From Smallanthus sonchifolius (lineage: Eukaryota; Streptophyta; Magnoliopsida; Asterales; Asteraceae), in assembly GCA_023525975.1 (NCBI GenBank), contig CM042040.1:52173486-52237485 (forward strand): a DNA stretch of 64,000 nt, in the 5' to 3' direction. This document shows, one piece after another, positions 36,404-46,083 of the stretch. The notes under the pieces are model-generated. The model was not told the DNA's origin, made no database searches, and worked only from the letters and a program-made list of their open reading frames with translations. Within the stretch, counting starts at the first letter, position 1, and every line of letters begins with the position of its first letter. A program made the position numbers and the translations under genes.

Positions 36404-36418
36404 TGGCTCTGATACCAA
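36404..36418 (-). other. Primer-binding site of the second gypsy element
   Basis: The minus strand reads TTGGTATCAGAGCCA, a match to the initiator Met tRNA-complementary consensus, two bases from the LTR start at 36421. Confidence 0.9.
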
Positions 36419-36420
36419 TC

Positions 36421-36730
36421 TGTCACACCCCAACCAATGACTTAATACGTTGGGGCAGGATATGGAGACCGTTCAATAGCACATGATCAAACTAAATTTC
36501 ATATAATTATTAAACCAAGGTTTCATGACATAAGTTTACAAAAACATCTCAAACAAAATAAATCATAAGTTCAATTCTTTATTTAAAACTAAGTCCATTC
36601 CTAAGTGGAGCATCTTGCATATGATTTCAAACATTCGCACCTGAAACATGATGAAAACAAGGTAAACTAAAAATAGTTGGTGAGCATACATAGGTTTTGC
36701 TTCTACAAATAGTTTTAAATTGTTGTGTAC
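36421..36730 (-). repeat. LTR of the second gypsy element, part 1
   Basis: Begins TGTCACACCCC next to the primer-binding site. It is interrupted at 36730 by the copia element and resumes at 48948 after the duplicated TGTAC. The join reads through with no loss. Confidence 0.78.
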
Positions 36731-36870
36731 TGTAGAGTCATATCTTATGTATAAGTTGTTGTCATTTATTGTTTGTTTAAACAGTTTTTAGACTAGTTTA
36801 CTTTTTGTCATTTCTTTAAATGTAATTTCAGTTTTACGTAATTTACTGTTTTTATTTCTAAGTCTGGGCC

Positions 36871-37005
36871 ATCGAAACTACTTAGTTTCGATTGAGTCTG
36901 TTCAATCGAAACTAGTAGTTTCGATAGATGGTAGTTTCGACAGTATTTGTATCACTTGTAAATGGTCAATCGAAACTAGTTGTTTCGATTGAACATAGTT
37001 TCGAT
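36871..37005. repeat. TCGAAACT palindrome array in the 5' LTR
   Basis: Three near-complete palindromes (centres ACTT, AGT and AGTTG-type) and two right half-sites (TAGTTTCGA), all upstream of the TATA box. Confidence 0.92.
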
Positions 37006-37016
37006 ACTGTCACTAC

Positions 37017-37024
37017 TATAAATA
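37017..37024 (+). promoter_or_regulatory. LTR TATA box
   Basis: TATAAATA just downstream of the palindrome array. The same box is at 48665-48672 in the 3' LTR. Confidence 0.75.
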
Positions 37025-37296
37025 GCCTAGTTTGAGAATGTTTAGGATGTGAGTAGCGGCTGTAACCCTGAACCTTCTCTTTCACATTTTTCCTGAATCA
37101 ATACAATTTGCAGTTGTTTATTCACTATGTTCTTACACTTTCATACCATTTACGTGTTGATTCAAACTGTGGTTAGCCTGTTATCTTCACCAACACTGTT
37201 TCTATTATCTGTTTCACCACCATACACACAGTTTCCGCCTGTGTGTGTGTGTAATCGATCAAATCAGTGATTTCAAGAGAAATCTGGACCTACAAT

Positions 37297-37308
37297 TGGT
37301 ATCAGAGC
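37297..37308 (+). other. Primer-binding site of the copia element
   Basis: TGGTATCAGAGC, two bases after the LTR end, is complementary to the 3' end of plant initiator Met tRNA. Confidence 0.95.
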
Positions 37309-37625
37309 ATTATGCTCTAGTATTTTTTAGTGTTATCAGGTTTTGTGATCGATTCTAGGTGATTTGTGAGGTATTTTGAGCTTATTTCGGGATTTTGCAC
37401 ATCTATTCTCGGAAGTACTGTTTCATCGATTTCCAAGGGTTTTTGCTCGTATTTTCAGAATCGGAAGTTGGATTAGTGATCAGGGGGGTTAGTCGAAGGT
37501 TTTCGCCGGATTGGTTTGTCATTTCTGCACTATTGATTTCTGAAGCTTATCATCAATGGAGTATTTCTGAGCTTGGAGAAGAAGGCATCGAAACTACTGG
37601 GGATAGTTTCTGATTTCCGTTGATC

Positions 37626-37884
37626 ATCGAAACTTCTTGTCTACATTTTGTCGGGAGAAGGTACTATCGAAACTAAATTTTGTCTTATCTCTATCGAAAC
37701 TGTAGTTATCGAAACTTGCCTGTAGTTATCGAAACTTGCCTTGAAAATTTTCAGTATCGAAACTAGTTGTTTCGATAAAAGCTGTCCTATCGAAACTAGT
37801 TGTTTCGATAAAAGTTGTCCTATCGAAACTAGTTGTTTCGATAGAAGTTGACCTATCGAAACTAGTTACTGTTTTAGTTTCGAT
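37626..37884. repeat. TCGAAACT palindrome array in the gag leader
   Basis: Several left half-sites (ATCGAAACT followed by unrelated sequence), then three full palindromes TCGAAACTAGTTGTTTCGA spaced 36 bp apart, then a last imperfect one. The array ends 10 nt before the gag ATG. Confidence 0.92.
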
Positions 37885-37894
37885 TCAAAATATT

Positions 37895-39457
37895 ATGGCC
37901 ACTTCAAGTTCAACAGAACATTCTGGGGGAAATAGACCACCTGTTCTTGTGTCTACAAGAGATTTTGATGACTGGACTAAAAAGATGAAGCTTTTCTTTC
38001 AATTTCACGATTATACACTGTTGAGTTCTATCATCGATGGTCCCCACAAGCCCGTAACTACCACTGCTGATGTTCAACGTCCTAAGTTAGTATCTGAGTA
38101 TGATGAGAAATATCTTGCCTTGATTTCCCGAGACAACAAGGCCTACGGGACTATTGCCATGGCTCTTCCTATGGATATTTTCAACATCTTTGCTGAGTAC
38201 ACAACTGCCAAAGACTTATGGGCTACACTGTGCACAAGATATGAGGGAAGTGAGGATGTCAGGGAAAGCAAAAGAGATCTGATCAAGAAACAATATGCGA
38301 TGTTCAGCAGTGTAAGGGGAGAATCAATATCTGATTTGATCAACCGTTTCTCAAGCATTGTATCAAGGTTGAAGGTAATGGAAGTTGAGTACCCTACTCT
38401 TGATCTAAACAAGAAACTCCTAGATTCTCTTCCTGAGGAATGGAATATGTATCGAATCATGATCAAAAAGACTGAGAATCTGAGTGCTCTGTCTCAACAG
38501 GAAGTCTATAGCATTCTTGAATCTTATGAAATTGAGATTAAGAAGGGAGCAGTCACCCCATCAAATCAGTCTGGAAACACAGCTCTCATTGCTGGATCAA
38601 GCTCATCCGGTAGCCCATACTTTCAGACTGATGTCCCTCCTTCAGCTGCTGCAATTAATTCTACCAGCTCCTCTGCTCCTCAAAAGACTATCACCATGAT
38701 TCCTGATGAATATGTCCCAATCATGACTGCTTTCATGTCATGCTATGATGCACTAATCTCTGGAAATCTAACACCGGTTAGCTTTCAACCTGATGACTTG
38801 GAGCAGATTAATCCTGATGATTTGGAGAAAATGGACATTGATTGGTGCATGGCTATGTTGACCTTAAGAGCCAAAAGATTCATCAAAAGAACTGGCATAG
38901 ACAGATTCAAGCAGGGAAAGACACTTGGGTTTGATATCAAGAAGGTGAGATGCTACAATTGTGAACAGCTGGGTCACTTTGCCAGAAACTGCAAGGAACC
39001 ATCCTCCAAGGATCAGCAAGAAAAGAAGATCTCCTCTGGAAAACAAGCTGCCAATCCTTCAAAGACAAACACATCTTCAAGCTCCACAGCTCTTGTGTGT
39101 CAGGCTGATGGACATTATCATTGGGGAGACCAAGCTGAGGAAGCTACTGATAAAGCTTTGATGGCTGATGTGGAGGACATGGGCAAGTGTGTCATGATTG
39201 AACCTGCTGAGGATCTTACTGCTGTGCCTGCTGAGGTTATTTCTAAACTGTGTAATTCTAGGTCTTGCTTGAATGAAATTCAAAAATACAGATTCATCAA
39301 TCAAGCCTTGATTGATGAACAAAATCACATTAAGGTGATGTATGACTCTGTGGTCAAAAATGAGAAACTTTACTTAAAGAAAATTCGTGATATTTCTGGT
39401 GAAAATCGTTCTTTAATTGTGAACTCAATACTCAAACCATTAATAATACAATTTTAA
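37895..39457 (+). CDS. gag: Copia Gag (capsid/nucleocapsid)
   Basis: 520 residues starting MATSSSTEHSGG at the first ATG after the primer-binding site. Residues about 15-215 form a UBN2/Retrotran_gag-type region (WTKKMKLFFQFHDY, DLWATLCTRYEGSEDV, LLDSLPEEWNMYRIM). A zinc knuckle CYNCEQLGHFARNC (C-X2-C-X4-H-X4-C) lies near residues 353-366, followed by Lys/Ser-rich sequence. Gag packages element RNA in cytoplasmic particles. The last about 15 residues look out of frame: a continuing Lys/Glu-rich helical stretch is found in another frame from about 39405, so the true C-terminus has probably been changed by a single-base indel. Confidence 0.9.
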   Translation: MATSSSTEHSGGNRPPVLVSTRDFDDWTKKMKLFFQFHDYTLLSSIIDGPHKPVTTTADVQRPKLVSEYDEKYLALISRDNKAYGTIAMALPMDIFNIFAEYTTAKDLWATLCTRYEGSEDVRESKRDLIKKQYAMFSSVRGESISDLINRFSSIVSRLKVMEVEYPTLDLNKKLLDSLPEEWNMYRIMIKKTENLSALSQQEVYSILESYEIEIKKGAVTPSNQSGNTALIAGSSSSGSPYFQTDVPPSAAAINSTSSSAPQKTITMIPDEYVPIMTAFMSCYDALISGNLTPVSFQPDDLEQINPDDLEKMDIDWCMAMLTLRAKRFIKRTGIDRFKQGKTLGFDIKKVRCYNCEQLGHFARNCKEPSSKDQQEKKISSGKQAANPSKTNTSSSSTALVCQADGHYHWGDQAEEATDKALMADVEDMGKCVMIEPAEDLTAVPAEVISKLCNSRSCLNEIQKYRFINQALIDEQNHIKVMYDSVVKNEKLYLKKIRDISGENRSLIVNSILKPLIIQF

Positions 39458-40461
39458 CAAAAAGAGTCCAAAAGGCAGAAAAAGCCAAATTACAGGTTGA
39501 TCACATGGATATGGATTAGAAAATTCTGTTTGGAATAATTGATAAACAATTTAATAGAAAAGGCACAGAAGGTCTTGGGTATAACTCTTATCCACCTCCT
39601 TATTCTAAATCAAGGAGATTTGCTGATATGCCTACTCCACATGTTTCCACACCTTTTGTTGGCACATTATCTCCTGATGATTATATTACATCCTCTGATT
39701 CTGACAGTTTTGCTTCTTGTGCAGAGTCAAATTGTGTAAATTTCGAAGATGATTGTGATAAGAGTGCTAATGATAGAACTATTTTAAAAGAACTTGAGTC
39801 GGATGAATGTAATAATATGTCCGTGTCAAAACCAAATATTTGTGAACACGTTAAAAACTTGTATTTTGATTCTATGCCTGCTGAGCATACGGGTTTGGGA
39901 TGTGATGTTTCTAAATTTCAAAATGCCTTGCCTTTTGTTCCTAATTCTTTGAATGTTATGCCATGTGTTACAAAATTTAAAAGTGCAGGAATTATTGTGA
40001 ATGATGTACCACGTGAAACCATGAGCAACATGGAATTTTTCAGATTAAAGGAAGCACATCGTCTTCAAGACAAAGTTATTGATGAGAGAACCGTCTCATG
40101 TTCAGATTCCTCAACATCACAATCATCTTCATCTTGTGATGACTATTATCAGGCTAAGATATCTTGTGAAAACGTCTGTTTTAGTTGTGGTGCCTCAAAT
40201 CATGTTTCAAAAAGTTGTAAATTGACAACTACAAATCCTAATGAAAAATCGCCTTTCGAAAGTTCTTTAAATTCATACATGTTGCCTAAGTCTTCTCACA
40301 GTAGAAAATCTAGGCGTAAAAGAATTAAAAATGCTAAAAATCATTTAAAACGAACATGGAAAATTAAAAATAATTTTCTATTTGATGACCATGTTTCATC
40401 AAAGGATGGTTGTAATTTTGATTCCAATGAGAAGTCATATCCTGACACTAAGATCTCTTGA
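39405..40461 (+). pseudogene. Gag-pol linker region with second zinc knuckle, broken
   Basis: After the Gag frame change a coiled-coil-like stretch (RVQKAEKAKLQVDH) runs to a TAG at 39517-39519. The same frame then continues from 39520 to the stop ending at 40461. It includes SYPPPYSKSRRFADMPTP and, near 40178, a second zinc knuckle CFSCGASNHVSKSC (C-X2-C-X4-H-X4-C), then a basic tail. In Sirevirus-type elements this segment connects Gag to the protease. Role beyond RNA binding by the knuckle is unknown. Confidence 0.7.
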
Positions 40462-40507
40462 TTGAAACAATGTTGGTAAAAACGTATAAGTGGCTCGTTG
40501 TGTATAG

Positions 40508-43500
40508 GGTCAATCAAGAAGAACCGGTGACAACATCTGGCATGTAGATAGTGGATGTTCAAGACATGTGATTGGGCACTTTAACTTGCTGCAAGATTAT
40601 CATCAAATTGATGGAGAGTATGTTGCTTTTGCTGGAAACCCAATAGGAGGAAAGATTGAAGGACAAGGAACAGTATCAAATGGAGTAAATAGCCTGGAAT
40701 TTGTCAACTTTGTTCCTCAGTTGAAATACAATCTGATGAGTGTTTCACAGATTTGTGACAAGGACTTTTGTGCCTTACTCAATTCAAAAGAATGTCTTAT
40801 CTTGAAACCAGGAGTGGTGATTCCGGAAGAACTTATTCTCATGCGTGCTCCCAGAAGATACAACACATATATCTTGGATATGAACAACCCACCGGGCATT
40901 GAATCGTGTTTTCTCTCAAAGGCTTCTGAAGATGAATCTTTCCTGTGGCATAAGAGGTTGGGACATGTCAATTTCAAAACAATGAATCGACTGGTTCGAG
41001 GCAACCTAGTCACTGGATTACCTCTCAAAGATTTCACTCCTATGGAACACTGTATCTCATGTTCCAAAGGAAAACAGCACAAATCTTCACATAAGCCTAA
41101 AACCACCAATTCCATTGACTCTCCTCTCCAATTGCTTCACATGGATCTTTTTGGTCCAGTGAGTGTCATGAGTCTTGGACGAAAGTCATACTGTCTGGTG
41201 GTAACAAATGATTTTTCTCGATTCACTTGGGTGTTTTTCTTAGCCACTAAAGATGAGACGTCAGAGATTTTAAAAACCTATCTGCTTCAAATTGAGAACC
41301 TCTTCAATCTAAGTGTGAAGACTATCCGCAGCGATCATGGAACAGAATTCAAAAATGCAACTCTTGATTCCTTCTGTGAAAGCAAAGGAATTTCTCGACA
41401 ATTCAGTGCACCTCGTACTCCTCAACAAAACGGTGTAGCTGAAAGAAGAAACCGCACTCTAATTGAAGCTGCACGAACTATGATTGTTGACTCTAAGCTT
41501 CCCGTGACTTTCTGGGATGAGGCGGTCAACACTGCATGTTTTGTGCAAAATCGGGTTCTTATCACTAAAAGTTGCAACAAGACACCTTATGAGATCATGT
41601 ACAAGCGCAAGCCAGTTATTGATTTCTTCAGGAAATTTGGGTGTGTGTGCACAGTGTTGAACACTTCAGATCAGCTCAACAAGTTTGAAGCCAAAGCTGA
41701 TGAATGCTATTTTGTTGGTTACTCATCCAATCAACGTGCTTTTCGTGTCTACCATAAGAAGAAAAGGATAGTGATGGAGTCCATTGATATCAATTGGCAT
41801 GAAAACAATTATACGGACGCAGGAGACGGTCCCAATTGGCTCTTTGACGTCGATTCAGTTTTTAAGTCATTTAATCTTCCTGGTTTCTCTATTGAATCAA
41901 CTCATGCTAATCCTTACTTCTCTGTGAACAATCTAGGGAACATAAATGATCAAGGCTCTTCTTCATTTGCTCAGGTTGAAATTCCTGTGGTTGCTAATGT
42001 TGAATCTAATATGGAGTCTTCTGGTTCTGGTGCAACAAGTGAAACTGTTGAAGACAACTCCATTCCAATAGTAGATGTTGCACCACAATCACCTGCTGAA
42101 GATCCTATTAATGATATTGCCGATCCTCCTGCTAAAAATCTTACCAATTTGGAAGAAGTCATGGAAGAAGATGCAATTCCTCAACTGCAAATTCACAAGA
42201 TTCATCCCACCAATAACATCATTGGACCACTCAATGTGGGTGTTAGTACCCGAAGTGCCTGTGAAGCATTTGAAAACAGCATGTTTTCTTGCTTCATCTC
42301 TCAAACTGAACCAAAGAACATTAAAGCAGCTCTACTAGAAAACAGCTGGGTGGAAGCAATGCAGGAAGAGCTACAGCAATTCTCAAAGTTACATGTGTGG
42401 AATTTGGTGGATCTACCCAAGAACAAAGTTCCAATCGGTACTCGTTGGGTCTTTCGCAACAAAAAGGATGAAGGCGGCACTGTGATTCGAAATAAAGCTC
42501 GTCTGGTGGTTCAAGGTTTCTATCAAGAAGAAGGGATTGACTATGAAGAAGTCTTTGCACCAGTGGCTCGTTTGGAAGCCATCAGAATGTTTCTCGCCTA
42601 TGCAGCCTACATGGACTTCACCATCCATCAAATGGATGTCAAAAGCGCATTTTTGTATGGCAAAGTTCAAGAAGAAGTATATGTCAAGCAGCCGCCGGGT
42701 TTCATTGATCCTAATTTTCCAGACCATGTTTACAAGTTAGACAAAGCATTGTACGGTCTTCACCAAGCACCTCGTGCGTGGTATGAAACTTTATCGAAGC
42801 ATCTGCTTGAGAATGGTTTCACACGAGGAGCAATTGACCAAACCTTGTTCAAACAGAAGGAGGAAAAGGATACAATCATGGTGCAAATTTATGTGGATGA
42901 TATCATTTTTGGTTCTACAAATCCCCGTCTCTGCAAAGAATTTGAAGAAGTGATGCGATCTAAGTTTGAGATGAGCTCCATGGGGGAAATGAAGTTCTTT
43001 TTGGGACTACAAGTTGATCAGTCTGAGTCGGGAATCCTTATCCATCAAGAAAAATACGTAAAATAAATCTTGACCAAGTTCAAAATGGCTGATTCCCATC
43101 CAGTAAAAACTCATGTGGAAGTTCGACATTGTTTGACTCCTGATATGGATGGGGAAAGCGTTGATCCGCATCTATATCGCTCTATGATAGGATCTCTCAT
43201 GTATCTCACGTCCAGCAGACCCGACATCATGTTTGCAGTGTGCTTGTGTGCACGTTTTCAGGCTAATCCTAAACTCTCTCATTTATCTGCTGTCAAACGT
43301 ATTTTAAGATACTTAAGGTATAAGCCAAAATTGGGTCTGTGGTATCCTAAAACTGACTTGTTTGATCTTGTGGCTTATTCAGATTCAGACTACGGGGGTT
43401 GCAACTTAGACCGAAAATCCACTTCTGGAGGTTGTCAATTCCTTGGCAACCGCCTTGTCTCATGGCAATGTAAGAAACAATCCACCGTTTCTCAATCCAC

Positions 43501-43834
43501 CGCCGAAGCCGAATACATTGCCGCAGCCCTCTGTTGTTCCCAAGTCAGATGGATACACCATCAGATGCTTGACTATGGGATCACATTCCATGAGACACTC
43601 ATTATGTGTGACAACACTGCCGTTCCCCATATCACCAAAAACCCTGTTCAACATTCCAAAACCAAACACATTGAAATTAAACATCATTTTATTCGTGACT
43701 GTGTTGAAAAAAAGCATATTCGAATTGTTGAAGTCAAAACTAATAAACAAACCGCAGACATCTTCACAAAGGCTTTTGACTCTACCAGATTTGCCCAACT
43801 GGTGGAAATGCTTGGAATGATCAACTTTCAGTAA
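40508..43834 (+). pseudogene. pol: Copia Pol: protease, integrase, RT, RNase H; one nonsense stop
   Basis: Open from 40508, just after a TAG. Protease active site WHVDSGCSRH is at about 40538. The GAG-pre-integrase zinc region starts at LWHKRLGHVNF (about 40943) with CISCSKGK. The integrase core has LHMDLFGP, IRSDHGTEF (about 41326) and PQQNGVAERRNRTLIEAA, giving the D, D and E positions. RT contains QMDVKSAFLYG (about 42630), ALYGLHQAPRAWYE and the catalytic YVDD (about 42889). RNase H has AYSDSDYGGC, STAEAEYIAA and CDNTA, and the end reads IEIKHHFIRD. An in-frame TAA at 43064-43066, between RT and RNase H, splits the protein into 40568-43066 and 43070-43834. Confidence 0.93.
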
Positions 43835-44341
43835 ATTGTGTAAATAATTTTTCTATTTTTTTTTTATTATTTTATTTTATTTTTTTTATTAATTCTGTTT
43901 AAACTGTTTAAGAAAATTCCAAAAACATTTTATTTTTTTTTAACAGTATCCACGCAAATCTTTTGGGGGAGAAATATAATATTTTAATATTGAAAAGAAT
44001 TGTTGTGTATATATATAATCTTACAAGTTGCAAGAAAAATTGAATCTGACCTTTGAGAAATGATAGTGTCTGATCTCATCTCTTGGACATGGAATAGACC
44101 AACGGCGATGGTGTTTACTGAGGTATAGCTGGTAGGCCTGACATATGGTTAAAACTTGTAAGTAGTGTGAAAACCTAATATATATCTCATACTTGTGTGA
44201 TTGAATCCATTATTGAAACATCTAACCCATTTTTTTATCTAAGAAAACCGATTCAATCAGATACAGGCTTACGTATTGGATTCCTATTCATACGCCAAGT
44301 GACCGTCAATATAACGATATTTACCACCGATGACCCCGTAT

Positions 44342-44600
44342 GTTTTGCTTACGCAAAGATATCGGGTGCTCATCTTTTTCCCATCCACTTGGATGATTTG
44401 ACCCCGTCTGTTTTGCTTACGCAAAGATCTCGGGTGTTCAACATTTTTCTATTCGCTTGGATAATTTTACGACTTCTTCTGTTTTGCTTACGCAAAGATC
44501 TAGAATGCTCGTACTTTTTTAATATCTACTTGGATATTTTTTATTTTAATTTTTCTAAATCCACTTGGATATCTTATTTTAATTTGGTGGTACTTTGACA
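44342..44600. repeat. Tandem repeat of about 70 bp, 3 units
   Basis: GTTTTGCTTACGCAAAGAT starts at 44342, 44410 and 44481, each followed by a CTTGGAT-containing stretch. TTGCTTACGCAA is itself a short inverted repeat. Confidence 0.85.
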
Positions 44601-44932
44601 TTACTAAGACGGTACCTTGGTTAATCAGAAAGAGATGATAGGATGAAGATGGGTACTTCTTGAGGATTGATAGGTTTTTCAAAATCATTTTATTTTAATA
44701 TGTGGGGTACACCTTGTATGTTGCTTAAATGGTACCTTCTAATCACATGAAATCTTCGTACAAACAAATGTTCGGGTTTACTTTGCACAAATATCAGCTA
44801 TCTTCAGGGACTCACAATAGTGAATTGCAAAAGGAAGTGTTTTAAGAGACTGACCAGATCTGATCTCATGTTGGATCTTTTTCAAGAAGAAAAGTGTAAA
44901 TATCTTGTGTATAATCTTATTTATTAAAAAAA

Positions 44933-45124
44933 CCGAAACTAGTTGTACATATCGAAACTACTTTGAACTATCGAAACTAGTTGTACATATCGAAACTACT
45001 TTGAACTATCGAAACTACTTGAACTATCGAAACTACTTTGTGCATATCGAAACTACTTTGACCTATCGAAACTACTTTGTACATATCGAAACTAGTTTGT
45101 CCTATCGAAACTAGTTGTTTCGAC
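44933..45124. repeat. Direct-repeat array of TCGAAACT half-sites
   Basis: About ten ATCGAAACTA half-sites in direct orientation spaced about 16-30 bp (linkers CTTTGAACT, GTTGTACAT and similar). Only the last unit, near 45102-45123, has both arms. It contrasts with the palindromic arrays in the same element. Confidence 0.88.
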
Positions 45125-45624
45125 AGGGGAAATTTTGTCTTTTGTCTCACGAGAATTAAAAGCCTTCATAAGCAATCCCTCCCGTCATATTGATTCTTAC
45201 TCGTATTTTTTTTCAAAACCTTTTCGCCTTCTCCATCATTCACACAATCTCTCAAATCGTCGGTCTGGGTTGCAAGATATCAACTGATTTTCCCCGTTGT
45301 CTCTATCGTCTCCATCATCAGGTAACGTCTCACAACCTCCTTTTGATGATTTTTGCAAATACGGCAGATCCAGGGTTTCAAAAAATTAAAATTTGTTCGA
45401 CTAAATCTTCATAATAATAGTTGTTTGTGTGCTTCTCTATGTTTGCATATATTTCAATACTGATATATCTTAGAACTCACGATTATTTGTGTATTCTTGC
45501 AGATAACATTTCACATTCGATAAGATGAAGCTCCGTCACTTACAGGCCACTCTAAACCTTACTTTTAAATTGTTTATATCAGTCTGAGTATAACGAATCA
45601 GAGGGGTTTGGGTTTCAAAACCAA

Positions 45625-45981
45625 GTAGTTTCGATAAAGGGGTTCAACACTTTCAAAATTATCTTAAAAATTTTTAATCGAAACTACTAGTTTTGACACC
45701 CAAACTTGCCCTAGTATCTCTGATCGAAACTAGATAGTTTCGATAAGTTCATCTCCATCGAAACTAGTTGTTTTGACAGTTTTGATCTCCATCGAAACTA
45801 GTTGTTTCGACAGTTTTGATCTCCATCGAAACTAGTTGTTTCGACAGTTTTGATCTCCATCGAAACTAGTTGTTTCGACAGTGTTGATCTCCATCGAAAC
45901 TAGTTGTTTCGACATTGTTGATCTCCATCGAAACTAGTTGTTTCGACTGTATTGATCTCAATCGAAACTAGTTGTTTCGAC
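45625..45981. repeat. TCGAAACT palindrome array before the env-like ORF
   Basis: A left part with degenerate units (45625-45745), then seven units of TCGAAACTAGTTGTTTCGA-type at a regular spacing of about 36 bp with linker GTTTTGATCTCCA. One more half-site lies at about 46021-46030. The env-like ATG is at 46084. Confidence 0.92.
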
Positions 45982-46083
45982 AGTTAGGACTTCAAATTTT
46001 TTTCTAAGTGTTGATATATCTTGTTTCGATTCAGTATTTTCAGAAATCTTACTTATTGTGCAAAATTGATAAACTTTACAGGT

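Larger units (their letters stand above)
34000..36420 (-). mobile_element. Second minus-strand Ty3/gypsy element, internal part
   Basis: A primer-binding site on the minus strand (36404-36418) abuts an LTR starting TGTCACACCCC at 36421. The internal region therefore runs leftward from 36420. About 34620-34690 shares a block with the internal region of the first gypsy element (CGTGTGCACTCGTAAT and flanks). No pol is recognisable, and the left boundary near 34.0 kb is uncertain. Non-coding stretches 34300-35100 and 35650-36400 show nothing else. Confidence 0.65.
36731..37294 (+). repeat. 5' LTR of the Sirevirus-like copia
   Basis: 564 bp, TG...CA. Contains the palindrome array (36871-37005), a TATA box at 37017, and a TG microsatellite (about 37242). 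Confidence 0.95.
43835..46020 (+). other. Long non-coding spacer of the copia between pol and env-like ORF
   Basis: 2.2 kb. A G-rich purine tract TTTTGGGGGAGAAATATAAT at about 43961 has the look of a copia polypurine tract, though it lies 4.4 kb before the 3' LTR. Then come a 68-71-bp tandem repeat (44342-44600), a half-site array (44933-45124) and a palindrome array (45625-45981). No ORF I would defend (44197-44598 lies across the tandem repeats). Confidence 0.75.

Noticed and set aside
40341..42727. Minus-strand ORFs overlapping copia gag-pol and the env-like region
   Set aside because: Antisense shadows of strongly supported plus-strand polyprotein segments.
44197..44598. 133-residue ORF in the copia spacer
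   Set aside because: It spans the 70-bp tandem repeats and has a repetitive hydrophobic translation. No start context or domain.
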